Shown here in pieces: positions 19,376-32,800 of a stretch of 64,000 nt of DNA. Under the pieces are notes generated by a model that saw only the letters and a list, made by a program, of their open reading frames with translations, searched no databases and was not told where the DNA came from. The position numbers and the translations under genes are program-made. The stretch lies in NCBI GenBank assembly GCA_001643675.2, contig LSRY02000020.1, positions 1,171,501 to 1,235,500 of the forward strand, read 5' to 3'. The stretch is from Monocercomonoides exilis (Eukaryota > Preaxostyla > Oxymonadida > Polymastigidae). The number at the start of each line of letters is the position of its first letter. Within the stretch, counting starts at the first letter, position 1.

Positions 19376-19720
19376 ATTATAATTATTATAATGGGTAATT
19401 CCCAAATTCAAATTTTAACTTAAATTTCTTTATCTTAAAGTTAAATATTTAAGTTATGCAGACATGGAACTGCGTTTATTGCTCCACTTTCAATTTTGTA
19501 TTTTCATTTTGAAAACTTGAATGAGAGTATTCTGTATGTTTACGAAAACATTTCTGGATTTGTTGATCTGTTGAACTTGCTTTCGCAACGCATGCTCAAC
19601 GAAGTTCTTGAGTTCATTTGTAGAATTGGTGCTGCAATCTCCAAACTCATATACAGATTTTCAACTTTTCAGTTTTTGATAACTGAAAGCTGATTTCTTT
19701 CAATATTTGAGAAAGTTCAT
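19376..19720. promoter_or_regulatory. Divergent intergenic region between FCF1 and KDSR-like gene
   Basis: 345 bases between two outward-facing start codons, so it must contain both promoters. No clear TATA box or initiator could be singled out. A 65-codon open frame at 19496-19693 has no recognisable features. Confidence 0.4.
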
Positions 19721-20587
19721 ATGCTTTGTGGTCTCATGTTTCCTTTCATCTTAACTATTGGAATAATTGCTGTTTTTGTTAGCCTATTTATCCTTTTGCT
19801 CTTGAGATCTGATGTTTGGATTTTTTACCAATTTCGTGTTGATCGTTACAAATAATTCAGAAAGGAAGGAAATAAAGCACATGTGATAATTACTGGAGGC
19901 GAATCTGGGTTAGGAAATGCATCTGCCATTCTCCTTGCAGAAATGGGAGTTGAACCTATTTCTGTTATCTCTCATAACATATCTCATCTTGAAAAAACAA
20001 AAGAAATAGCAATGAAACGCGCAAAGCTTCCACATAAACAGCATATTCACCCACTTGCATTCGATGTAACCGATCTTGAAGTGCTAAAAGAAAGATTGAC
20101 CCAACAAATTAAGGAGACAGGTATTCCTGATCTTGTTATCTGCTCAGCTGGAGCTTCTCTTCCTGGGTACTTCCTCGAAGTCTCTCAAGAAGTCTTCTAC
20201 AAGCAGATGAATCTGAATTACATGGGATGTGTGAACACTGTGAAGGCCATTGCCCCGCTGATGTTGGACCGCCCTGCCCCGTCGCTTTTCCATCGCGGGT
20301 TCCTGAAGAGGTCTCACCCGCACAAGGGAGAAATATATTTGTTCAGCAGTGCACTTGGAGTGATGGGGAGCATCGGATATTCGATGTTATACCCCACAAA
20401 ATATGCAGCGAGAGAGCTAGCTGAATACCTGCTACAGGAGTTTGCACTAATGGGGTTGAATATCTCGTGTTTCCGCTCTTCAAACATGAAGACCGAGCCG
20501 TTTGTGGTTGAGATGCATACAAAACCAATCGAAGCGCGCAAGATCAACGAGCAGGCAGTGTCCATCACATCAGAGAGAGGTGATTAG
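19721..20587 (+). CDS. KDSR: 3-ketodihydrosphingosine reductase-like SDR, possibly inactive or truncated
   Basis: Exons 19721-19813 and 19865-20587 (51-base intron, GTTTGG...AAAG) give 271 residues. The first exon encodes an N-terminal membrane anchor (LTIGIIAVFVSLFILLLL). The second has the Rossmann motif TGGESGLGNA at the expected place, AFDVTD, ICSAGAS for the NAG motif, NLNYMG, and TKPIEARKI as in Tsc10/KDSR. These enzymes reduce 3-ketosphinganine in sphingolipid synthesis at the ER. Two oddities: the active-site Tyr of Y-x3-K is replaced, since the sequence reads GYSMLYPTK where Tsc10-type proteins have Tyr four residues before Lys; and a TAG ends the frame early although the same frame continues with family-like sequence for 24 codons to 20662. 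It may be a pseudogene or a diverged SDR. Other short-chain dehydrogenases cannot be excluded. Confidence 0.68.
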
Positions 20588-20867
20588 CTGCTGCGTGGGA
20601 TGAGCAGGGCGAAGCGATGCATATCCACCGAGTGGACGTTTGATGGAATGAGAGGACTTTAAAGCTGGACAACTCCCACACGAATACCTGTGAAGAAGTT
20701 CATCTCCAGTTCAGCGAGTTAATGAAGGAAATGAGTTTGCAGAAAGAGTATAGATCTTTTATATCTTTTATTAAAATAAAATAAAATAAAATAAATAAAT
20801 AAATAAATAAATAAATAAAAAACATTTTTTTCAATCTACCCATTATTAATGTAATTAATATTGGAAA
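20588..20867. other. Spacer with C-terminal remnant and (AAAT)n repeat
   Basis: The first 75 bases continue the KDSR-like frame after its TAG. The rest is AT-rich with an (AAAT)n run (20775-20818), and the upstream region of the giant gene starting at 20868 must lie here. Confidence 0.5.
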
Positions 20868-23800
20868 ATGCGAATAACTGCATATTTTTCTCTAATAACT
20901 TGTTATTTACTTTTTTCACATGATTATTGTAACAACATCGTAACGAAGCGAAATTTTATGCAATACAATTACACCATAAATCCATCATACAATGCACGGA
21001 AGCAAAACTCTGTTATTTACAAGCCTCTTGAGAATTTTACTCATGATGTCGCATATGATTCAATTTTTGTGGGGGAAATTTTTTTGCGCATGCACTACGG
21101 TTGCGCAATTTCTTCGACATTCAATTTATATAATGCCTCATCATCGTGTGTTTTTGTCGAGCTTCGTCAGCTCGAATACAGTTCTCTATTTATCTGCTCA
21201 TCTTCATCATCGTTGTCTATCGCATGTTGCTCGCTTTGTATACCAGGCTCATCGACAATTAGCCCTATAACAGCTGACGATGGAGTAATTATTCTTCAAA
21301 ACACGAGTCTGACAATCAGCACTCCAACTGTAGTTCCTCAAATAGCAAGAGGAAATTCAGTTTATTCTTCTGGATCCTGCTCGTTGGAAATAGCGGGATG
21401 CCATTTTTCAGACATGGTTGTGATGCCATGTTTCATTCAAAGCGAGACTTGTTCCTGCATTTCTGTGACAGATTCGAAATTCCAAAATTTGTCAAATCCC
21501 ATTTGTTATGATGTGCTTCATCGTTCTTTAAAATTATGTGCTTTTTCTCACACAGCGACCATATGCAGATGTTCGTTCTCCAGAGTTTGCGATGTGTATT
21601 ATGGAGGGCTTCTTCAATCAATAAATCAGCCGTTTGCTGCATTGTCTTCATTCAACAGTACTTTCATATCTTGTCATCGCTTGTCCAATGAGCAATATTC
21701 TGGAACTGAAGAAAATCCAATATCTCCAGGGAGGAAAACTATTAGTGATGTGGGAGAGCATATATTTATTTGGTGCGAATGGAAAAATGCAACTCCAAAT
21801 TACCATGGAGGAGCAATATATATGAGCAATGTTGATTCCTCAATTAATGTCAGCCACTGTTTGTTTGAAAATATATATACAACGATGGTTGGAGTTAACA
21901 GTCATGGAGGGTCCATCTATTTAATGCGGCTAAGAGATGTTAATATTGAATCAACAAATTTTAGCAAAAGCAGCGCAGTACATGGAGGGGCAATTTGCAG
22001 TGTTGACCATTTGAAAAATGAACAATACAAAGATATTGTTTTTGGAAATTGCTCCATTTCAGGTTATCTTGGAATGACATGCTACTTACGTCCGAAATTT
22101 CTTCAATCGTCCGGAACATTCATTTTTTCAAACAGTAAATTTGCAAATAATTACGCAGAAAACGCTTCTGGCTGTCTATTTTTTAGTGAATATTTATCGA
22201 ATGCAAATCTTTTAACACTTTTGATCACAGAAAATACGTTTATATTCAATACGTTGAATGGAACATTTACAAATTCAACAGTTTTCGGAGGAGCTGGAAT
22301 GTGCTTTGATGCACTTTCGGAGCAAGCTGTTCAGACCCAATTTATACGATACTGCTTTTTCCATCGAAACATAGCAAAAAATGGGATGGGAAATGATGTG
22401 AGAATAAATAGAGGCGGAGTGACTTCAAATCCATTTTTCGAATCATATTCAACAACAACAGAAAAGCGAGTGTTTTACGGTGGCACAGCTGATAGCGAAG
22501 TATACAATGGATGGCTTCCTGTAAAGGTGATGCTTCTGACTCGATATGTACATGAGAATGGAAACGATTTGGATGAGCTTTGTGGATTGAACGACTCGAT
22601 TCCATGCAAAACGATTGAACACGCATTTGGAAAGGTGAGGGACGATGTCGAGTGTAAAGTTATGCTGCTTGAATCAGTCTTTACTCCTTCTTCTGTGCTA
22701 TCCATCAACAGCAGTAAAGTCAAAGTGATTGGCAATGGAACAAACAAATCAGTCATGAGAACAAGCATGCTGTCAAACTCTGCAGCCCTGTTTTCAATTA
22801 ATTCCGGAGATTTGAGAATATTTTCTTTGGAGATTGATCACAACACTGCAATAGAAACTATTGAAATATTATCTGTTTCTGGTTCATCTGGGACGGCTCA
22901 CCTGAAGCATCTTCTCATCACTTCGACAAGGGCTCAGCCCACTTCTTTTAGCAAGCCATTATTTGACATTGCTTTGGGAAGCATTTCAATTGATTCCTGT
23001 ATTGTGTCTTCTTTGAGAACAAGCACTCAGCTCATAAGGGCTCCAATTTCCTCATTTTCTGAAATTTCTAACACGAACTTCACAGAGGTCATTCGAAGCT
23101 CTGGAAATGGAGGAGTCATCGAATGCAACCCGATAAATGAGGAGTCATTATCATTGAACAATATCTCGTTTGATGGGTGCAAATGTGAAAGTGGAAATGG
23201 AGGATGCCTTTCTATTATGATGCAACCTGGCTCAAAAGTGAGATTTGGAGAAATTGATTCGCTGACTTTTGCTGATTGCTGTGCACAAGGAATAGGAAGC
23301 AACGGATTTGGAGGGGCGATATTTCTGAAATTGGAAAATTCAGCCAATGATTTTGTTTTTGACAAAATGACATTCACCAACTGCCGTGCTTCGCAATTCG
23401 GCAACAACATTTTTATTGAGGCTGCGAACTTCAGCCAAGTGATTAATGCAGAGCGGTTGAAGTTCAGCCCTCAACAGGATGTGCTCACTGATCTGTGTGG
23501 ATATGAAAATAGCGATCGTTCGTTTGCGATTCCTCTTGTGCTTTATCTCCGTAGCAAACCGAGCGAGTTTTATGTTGGAAATACAAACAAAAGAAATTGG
23601 CACATGTGTGGATTTGCTGACGAGCAGTGCTCAACCCTGGATTATGCGTTCTTGCAGCACAAAACATCAAGCGGTGTGTCAATTGCTGTTGATGGAAGTT
23701 CCACTCTTTCACGAGAGATATCTCTGTCTGAAGGCACTACAAGTGTTCGAGGGATTAGAGCTCAGACACAGCTCATCATTAACGATAATTCAACCAACAA

Positions 23801-26800
23801 TCAAGATGGAATGATTGTTAGCAGAGCAACAACTTCTTTTTCGTATATAAAGTTTTATCTGCCGAGTTCGCTATCTGGAAGGGAAGCTCTATTTCTGGTA
23901 CAGTCAGGATCTTTCTTGTCTGAGCAGTGTGCACTGATGCTTATGTCAGGCACAACATTGTCTTACAGTTTTCTTGTTTGTGTGGGTGGAACAAGCGCAG
24001 TGAAATCACTTGTGGCGAAAGGATTCAAATTAACAGAAGCACCTCTGATGATTTCACATACGAACGGGCAGCTAAACTTTGATCTTTGCAACATTTCGAA
24101 TACAACTGACACATCAAATGAAGGAATAATTGAATGCACAAACGGAGGTTCGCTGACTCTTCAGAATTCGACTATGGAAGGAATTGTGTGCAGCAGCAAG
24201 GCAGCCATAACGATTGAAAATGGAAAAACAGTGAAAGTGGAAAAAATCAACATGAAATCCATTGAACTCGCAAATGGAAATGGAAGCGCAGTGAATATTG
24301 TGATGAATACGGGAAATGTTGTTGAGATTAGAGAGTCAACATTTTACAACTGTTTGGCTTGCTCTGGTTGTGGAGGAGGGATATATGCTTCGTTTGCTGG
24401 AAGCGGAAAGCTGAGCATCGGAAAAGATGGAACGCTCACATCGTTTTCAAAGTGTGGAGCAAGTGATACGAGAACTCAATGTGGATACGGGGGAGGGCTG
24501 TTTGTGAAGGCTGCTGGTCAGTTCAATGATTATTCTATTTCTTCACTCAGCTTTACGAGCGGCGTTGAAAAAAACCATGCAGCGAAAGGAGGAAGCAACA
24601 TGTTTTTTGATGAGGGGAATTTGGCAGATTTGATGAATTCAGGAAAAGTGGATGTTACGATCTCGACAAATGCAGCAGAATACGATGATGCAATGGGCTT
24701 CGAAAATGGCAATGAAGATTATGGAATTCCTCTGGCTCTCTATTTCATTGCTCCATTTCCTCTGCCAGCAGTCGTTGGAGGAAACAACAAGAGAGATTTC
24801 AGTGGATGTGGCCATTCTGGTTTTCCATGCTCAACAATCTCATTCACAGTCGATCTTCGTTTTTCTTCATTGGACAAAGACATTTTGCTTGATCCTTCAT
24901 TTGTTTGGAGCGAAGAGACAGAAATGAATGTTTGCGAATGGAAAGTGAAATGCGCCCAAAAGAACACAAGAATTGCTGTTTCTCCACCACCTCCTACAGA
25001 TTCATCTTCTTTTATAACAGTCACTCAGCCAGCGACAATAACGAATATCACTTTTGTTTTGCCATTATCGCTCAACTCCAGAACGTCTTTGATTCAGTGC
25101 AACGGAAATAGCCTAACATTAAACAGTTGCGGATTTTCGATAACTTATTCAGAAGAAAGCAACGAAATCAATTTCATCTTTGCAAAAATAATCGGAGGAA
25201 CATTTATTGCAAATGGTTTTGTTGTTGTTGCAGAAACAAATAAAATTGCATTTTCAGAGAGTCCGTTTTTGTTTGAGGGAGGAAGTTCATTCACGATGCA
25301 GAGCTGTGAATTCAACGGAATAACCGTGAAAAACGGAAATGGTGGACTGTTCAGTGCATATGGGAATAGAGGAAGCTGTGAGATTGTGATTGACGGATGC
25401 CAAATAAGTTCATCATGTGAAGACGGAAACGAGCTGAAGGGCGGATCTTTGTTTATCCAGAAACAGGGGAATATGAACGTTGCTGTGAATAACACAAGAT
25501 TCAGCAGTTGTAATGTGCCAAGCGGTGAAGAATTAAACAGAGGAAGAGGATTAGGAGGAGGGATATATCTGCATATTTCAGATAATAATGGAGTTTATTC
25601 ACTGAAAAATCTGATATTCTTTGAATGCAAAGCGTGGAAAGGAAACAACATATTTGTGGATGCCATCAACTTAACTGAGGCAGTTCGAACAGATAACTTC
25701 CAAATAGCTTGGAGGGAAATGGATAAAATGGATTTGATGGGGTATGAGCGAGTCTCCTGCAATCGAGATTATGCGATTCCTTTAACTGCATTTCTGACTT
25801 CATTTTCTGGAAGCGGATATGTTGGAGGCGAAGCAGATGGAGGATATGATCACTCTGGATGCGGATTTTCATTTGCGCCTTGCCATTCAATCAGCAAAGT
25901 TGTTGAATTGAGATTTGAATCAGCGCAACAGCAAGGTGTTGTTGAAGTACTCCCATCTTTCCAGCTGGATAGCTGCACAAGGCTTGCCTCGTGTTCTGTT
26001 TCTATTTTATCGACAACAAAAAATACTTCTGTTTTTGTTTGCAGCAACGGAAGCGGAGAAGGGGATGGTTTGATTGAGACAGTAGCAGATGTGTCGATTT
26101 CGAATATTACGTTTTCCTTGCCTCCAAGCTTCGTTGAAACGCCTCGTTTGTTTCTGATTCTGTGCCAGCAATCAACTTTGAGCATTGCTAATTGCTCAGC
26201 GACAAGGCAAATAGAAAGCGAGGCAATCGAATTCAGCATTCTTTGTGCAACAGGAGGCGAAGTACATTTGACTGAATTTGAGCTGAAAAGAATTGATTTT
26301 GGAGAAGTTACAGCAGTCGAGCTGAGAGGACAAGGAACATCATTATTTGTTGCAGGATGCACTTTTGAAGCGATTGAGAGTCTGACACATAATGGACTGA
26401 TTCACTTAACCGAAGAATCTTCAGCCGACATCAAGAAGCTAACAGTCAATGGAACAACGCTGGAAAGTGGCAGCGTTATTTCTTTTGGGGAAGGAAGCGG
26501 AATGAAAATGCTTACAAGTGAATTGTCGAACGTGACTCGCAACAACGGGAATGGCTCAGTCTTTTCTGGAGCTGTTGGGCAAGGAAAGTGAGTGGAGATC
26601 AGCAACTGTGTGCTTTCAAAAGATATGTGTCAAGGAGAGGTTCCATTTGGGGGGATGGGAGCATTCAATGTGTCGAATGGAGGAGAACTGATATTCACTC
26701 TGAACAGAGTGGAGAGCTGCACGGCGCTGGGAGCACAGGGCTATGGAGGAGGACTGCATCTGAAATTCGACGCGAATGTGCAGTACTCGATGAAATCGAA

Positions 26801-29800
26801 CACTTTCACAGGAAATCTTGCTTCGAAGGGAAGTGATCTGTTTCTGCTTTGCGGGAATCCAGAAGCACTGATGAAAGAAGATCTGTGGTTTGGGACAATT
26901 GACGAATTGAGCACACCTGAGCCAAATTTCTGGGTTATGGACTCCGTTGAAAGCACAGAAATTGACTATTCAATCAAGAAATATCTGTTTTCTGGAACAG
27001 GAGATATCATCTTTGTTGAGGCAGGAAAAAGCACGTTGCCGAACTGTGGAAGCGATGCAAATCCATGCGATCGATTGGAGGTTGGTGTTAGCAACCTGAA
27101 AGAGAACCAGACGACTGTGCAGATCAACAACCACAACTGGGTTTCTGGAGAGATGAGAAGAGATGGGAAGCGGCTGACCATCCGCGGAGTAGCTGACAAA
27201 TCCGAGCTGAGAGTTGAAAGCAACGGTTTCTTCAATGTGGTTGATGGTTTAACGCCAACAGTGCTTCTTCTCAACAGACTGATTTTCAAACTTCCTGCCT
27301 CTCCGGCAGAAGGTAATGTTGGCGTTATTCGGATGAATGGGGGACGAGTGACAATCCTGAATTGTGAGTTTGGAGGGAGAGAAGGTTCTGTAGAAGCTGG
27401 AAAGCTTTGGATCGTTGTTGGTGAGAGAGGAGAGGCACAGCTTGAGAGCGTATTATTTTCTTATCTTTCTTTTTTGTCGAGCTTCGGAATAGCTCGGTTG
27501 GAGAGAGGAGAGATGTTTGTCAACAATCTGAATGCATCTCATGTTGTATCTGAAGGAGATGGATTGATCCAGGAAATTGAAGGAGAAAGATTTGAAATCG
27601 ATGCAGCGAATATTTCTGATTGCTCTGCTTCATGCGGAGGAATATTTGCGCTGAGGAACGTGGAGCGGGCATCCATTTCTCGAGGATGTGAATTTGTGAG
27701 ATGCATATCGCGCAATGGCGATGGAGGCGTTGTTGAATGTGAGCTTGCCTTTGAGAACAGGTTCGATATGGAAGATGTTGTAATAAGTAAATGCGAAGCC
27801 AATGAGACATGCGGAAGAGGAGGAGGCATTATTCTTTGTTTAAGTGACGATTCCACAAACAACTTCAAATTGGGAGAGATGGAGTTCATGGAAAATAATG
27901 CTTGGTGCGGGAGGGATTTGTTTGTCAGCTGTTCTGATCTGAACCAAACAGTGAGCAAGAGTCGCTTCATCTTTAACTTATATGGCGAAAATGAGGTGTC
28001 TGCAGTGGATATGAAAGGCATTGACAAAAGATTTTTTGGTGAACCTGTTGATCTGCTTCTATTTCTGGTGACATACCATTCGAATGAGGTGTTTGTTGAC
28101 CAAAATGGAATTGAAGTGATTGGATGTGGCAGTTTGAACTTTCCCTGCAACACTTTCTGGAGAGGTGTGAATAATGCCAATTTGAATTCTTCGCATAGAA
28201 TTATATGGATTGGCTCAAACGTTGTCATTCAAGATGAATATGATCTGTCCAATTTCGAGGTCAAATCTTCGGTCTCTGAAGCACATGCAAAGCTTGATTT
28301 TGCTTCTGAAATTATTCGTTCCGACTTTTCTTCAGCGTTGATTGTCAATTCGAAGAATCTTCAATTTTGCCTTGTTGATTTCGTGTTGCCGTTGGGATTC
28401 AGCACCAATCGAAAAGTTCTGATATCTTCTTCTCCTGAAAATGGGATGCTTCATTTGATTGATTGTGCATTTTCAGCGAGGCAACAAGGCACGCTTTCAT
28501 ATTCTCTGATTTCTGTGAATGGAGGAACATTTTCGCTGATTCGTTGTACAATTGAAGATGTGAAGTTTGGTTTCACGCCGATTTCTGCTTCTTCTTCTTC
28601 GGCTGTAATTGAAGCATGCAATATTTCTGGGGCCAAAACAGAGAATGGGGCAGAAGGCGGAGCACTTCGAATCACGTTGAAAGCAGAGCAGCAATTGATG
28701 ATCAACAAAACAATAGGAAAAAATTGTGAATGCTCACAGACAATTGGAAAAGGTGGATTTCTTTATGTTGACTGCTCGGATTCAGAAATCGGAACTCCTT
28801 TTGTTTTTGATGCAATTGTTTTGGAAGCCAATGATGCGAAATTTGGGGAGCATATTTACATTTTGTCGTTTGATTTGAATGTAACTGTGACATCATCTTC
28901 GTTCGTGTTTGATTATTCTTCAATGGAAAATGCAGCAAATCTGTTTGTGGGGAGTGACGATGTCTTCAACAATGCTGACCTCTTCAGATTTCTTGTGAGT
29001 TATTCGAATTCCCAGATACACGTCTCTTCACTTGGCTTTGATGTGAAGAGGTGTGGAAGTGCAGACGATCCGTGCTTTTCTTTCTGGAAAGGGATGCAGC
29101 AGATTGACGGAAGCGAGACAAAAAAAGAGATAATAATTCACGACAAGACAGTTTTGAAGGACAGCTTTGTTCTTTCCGACTTCAAGATATGCTCTGGAAC
29201 AACATCTGAAGTGGAAGCCAGCCATTCGACGTTGGCAGTGAGCCAAGAAGAACCAACTGAAGGAATAGGATTGATCAGAAACAATAAGGCTCTGACATTT
29301 TCGTGGATAATTCTATCAGTGGAGTTTATACATGAAAATGGAGAAGAAATCATTGTGAAAAACGAAGATGGAACTTTAACGTTTGAAGAGTGCTGGTTTT
29401 CTTCAACAAGCACGGGCAATATGGCACAAAACTATGTGTTTGTGGAAATGGGGAAAGGAACGCTGATTGTTGATAGCCTGAATGTTGAAAGGATCCACAC
29501 GAAGCGAGGTGTATTCGATGTGTTTGGCAAATGCGAATGTAGAATGAACAAAATGAATGTTCTTTCATCCACAATTGAGAGCGGAAGCATAATTAACGTG
29601 AAGAATGCAGCAGAAGCAACAAGACGCAATATGAAAACAATGATAAATATAAATGAATCGACATTCTTTTCTGTTTCAAGGAAGGATGATGGATCGTGTG
29701 TTAGCAGCAGCAATTGCAGCAGTGAAAGTGTTGAAATGATTGTGAGAAATTCGTCAATCGAGTCGTGCAAAGCTCTTTCGTCTGAGAAAGGCGGTTCTCT

Positions 29801-32800
29801 TTTCTTTGTGCTGAGTTCGGATGGCTCGCTGAAAGTGGAAGATTCACGAATAGCGCAATGCTCTTGTTCTGTTGCAAGCGGAAGAGGAGGTGGAGCATTC
29901 TTGGAGTGTGAGGAAAGAGGAGAATTGAACTTTCTTTTCAAAAATATCGCATTTTCTGGCAATAAGGCTTTTGTTGGCCGAGACATTTTCATTGAATGCA
30001 CAAACATCTCGAACCAAATCAACGAGACACAGTTTGTGATGGATTTGAGAGCGGACTCTTTTATTCGCCTGAATGCGATTTATGGGATTGATCCAACACT
30101 TTCCGAGCCAGTTGATTTGATCGACCTGATTACAGTCTACCAGGCAAGCACGATTGTTGTCTCTAATGTGTTTGGGAATAGCGGAGCGAACGATCGGCAG
30201 TGTGGCACAAACATTCGTCCCTGTCTGTCTGTTGGATATGGTGTTAGTCATCTTGTTGGTGACTTCCTGAGAATTGTGGCTATTGATGAGCAAAGTGAGA
30301 TTGAAAAGGAGATTGAGCTGAGCGATATCACCATTCAGTCGAAAAGCTTCGCAAAAGCAAAGCTGGTTGTGTTATCAGCTATTCCTGTTGTTGGCTCAGC
30401 TCTGATTAAAACGAAAGGAAGAAATCGCCTGGAATCAATCGAATTCCTGTTTGCAGACTTATTTTCATCAGGTCACGAGGCAATTGTGGAAATTGATGAA
30501 GGCAGCATGCTGATCGTCGATGTTGCGTTTAAGCCAGAGAATACGAATTCAAAAGTTGGTTTTAATGAACTTATTCGGATGAAAGGAGGGATGCTGGGCT
30601 TTGATAAAATTTCCATTGAACAGATAGAAACTGTTTCGTTATGCTCTTTCGAAAAAGGAATTGTCCAATTACGTTCTGCTTCAATTATGAATGTTGTGTC
30701 ACTTCAGGATTTGTTTGTTGTGTTGTGCGAAGACATCTCGATGAAGGAAGTGGTGATTAGTGAGGCTATCAGCCAAAAGAGCATCATCAGTTTTGATGGA
30801 GCAGTGAACAAAGCGCAGAGCGTTGCAATGAATTCTGCTTTGTCTGAATGTGCGATTTTGAATGTCTCATGCAAAGGAGATACGCCTATTGTTTGTATCA
30901 GCAACAGGAGAAATGTGAATATATCAAATTGTGAAATAGGCAATTCCTCGTCAAAAGTTGACAAAGGGAAAATCGTTTCCTTGCTTTCTTGCTCTGAAAT
31001 TTTAATGGATTCATGTATTTTCAGTGGGGATTTAGAAAATTCAAAAGAAAATAACAACAATGAGATTAAATCAGATCTTTGTGGATGGAATGGATCTCTT
31101 GTAGATGCAGAATATAGCTCAGTGGTGATGAAAGATACAACAATATCAAATTCACAAGAGGGAGGACTTTCGATGAGTGGAGGAAATGTGATAATTGAAA
31201 TGGGAATGTTCAACAACAACAAGCCATCAATTGAAGGATATCCTTCAGCGAGGAGAAACATCATCTGTTCAGATTCTGGACTGCTGGATGTTGTAAGCTT
31301 GAAAGGTGGAGATGGGATATTACCAAACACATCGCTTTGGATTTTGGACGAGGAATGCAACTTGGGAGGAATTGCAGGAGAAAGAGGATCAGCATTTTTC
31401 ATACCAGTTTTGGGTTCTGTGCAAATGGAAAAAACAGAAAAAACAATGAAGATCATTTTTATGGGGCATTTGCTTCTTCCATGCAATCTTTCGTTTCAAA
31501 TTGTGACTACCATTAACAATGAAAAGTCAATTTCAACGTTCCATTTCAAAGACGAAGATTGCGTTTCGGAGACAAAAATCTTCTCTGTTATTAATTCGGG
31601 CTTTGTTGATTCAGCTCCAGAAGAAGCAGAAGTATCTGTGTGCATTCTATTTGGGAATACCTACAAACAATCATCTACTGAATCATTCATCCTAAAGAAT
31701 AAAAGCGAGCCCAAGGTGAATGGAGACGAAAGAATTGTGAAAAGAGAAAATGAAGGAAAATCCTATTGGTTGCTAATTGTAATTATTATGGCTATTGTTC
31801 TATTAATTGTGCTGATCGTATCAATAATTATTACAGTTCGATGGAGGAAATCTAAGAGACGAACAGAAGAACTGGAAGAGATTGTGAATGATACAGTGAA
31901 GAAGGATCCGAAAGCGTTTGAAATGGTTACGATGGATATGTCACCGGAGGAGCAGTGGCGAAGAGCAGAGAGAGAGGCAGAGAAGAAGAATGAAGAAAGA
32001 ATAAAGAAGAGAATTTATGAGACAAATATGGAGCATTCAGAATCATCAGAACATTTGTTGAGTGAGAGTGGATCTACTGAATATATTCTGGGGAAAGATT
32101 CAGACAAGATTCCTGAATGGGCATTAGAGAAGGTTGAAGAAGAGGAAGAGACCAGAAAGCGAACTCCTTCACCATCAATTTCATCCATCTCATCCACTTC
32201 AACGACAGATACAGATTCCACTTTTATCCGACCAGAGAATATGTGTCCAACCACTTCATCCATGTCGAATCTGGTGGATGCGATGGCATGTTCGGTGCCT
32301 CACGAGAAGCTGATTGTGGACCTGAGGGATTCGCTGTTCATGCTGCTTCATGGAAGGAATGCCAAGAAGGAGATGGCAATTGGCACTTTGGAGGAGAGGG
32401 AAATGACAGCTGCTCAAATCCTGTTCTGGGTGGCTAATCTTGCTCTCCACTCGTTTGATGAAATGGAAAACCCTCTTTCTTCTCTTGCCAATCTGAGTCC
32501 TCTCATTGTACTGTTCTCCGAACACATGGTCATCTGCGTTGCGATGCACTCTGACTGTTCATCAGATTCAGATTCTTCATCTATTTCGTCAGACTCAACG
32601 ATAATCACATCTTCATCTGATTGCTCGACTGTGAATAAGAATAGCAGAGATTCAATGCCATCGTCTGCCTTTGAAGACGAGGAAGACAACAGGAAAGAAT
32701 GTATGCGATGGAAGGCACCTGAATTGATGAATGGAACAAAGAACCATGCAACGAAGAAGACGGCTGTGTTTTCTATAGGAATGATGCTGTGGGAGTGCTT

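Noticed and set aside
20585-20662. TAG read as glutamine (alternative genetic code as in some oxymonads)
   Set aside because: Enolase and other genes end in TAA and no conserved gene contains an internal TAA or TAG. The single TAG lies in an SDR that has other signs of decay.
26589-26591. TGA as selenocysteine or as part of a short intron
   Set aside because: The aligned residue in sister cassettes is not Cys and no SECIS-like structure was recognised. A GTGAGT donor overlaps the codon, but every nearby acceptor would remove repeat residues (ISNC) that belong to the fold.
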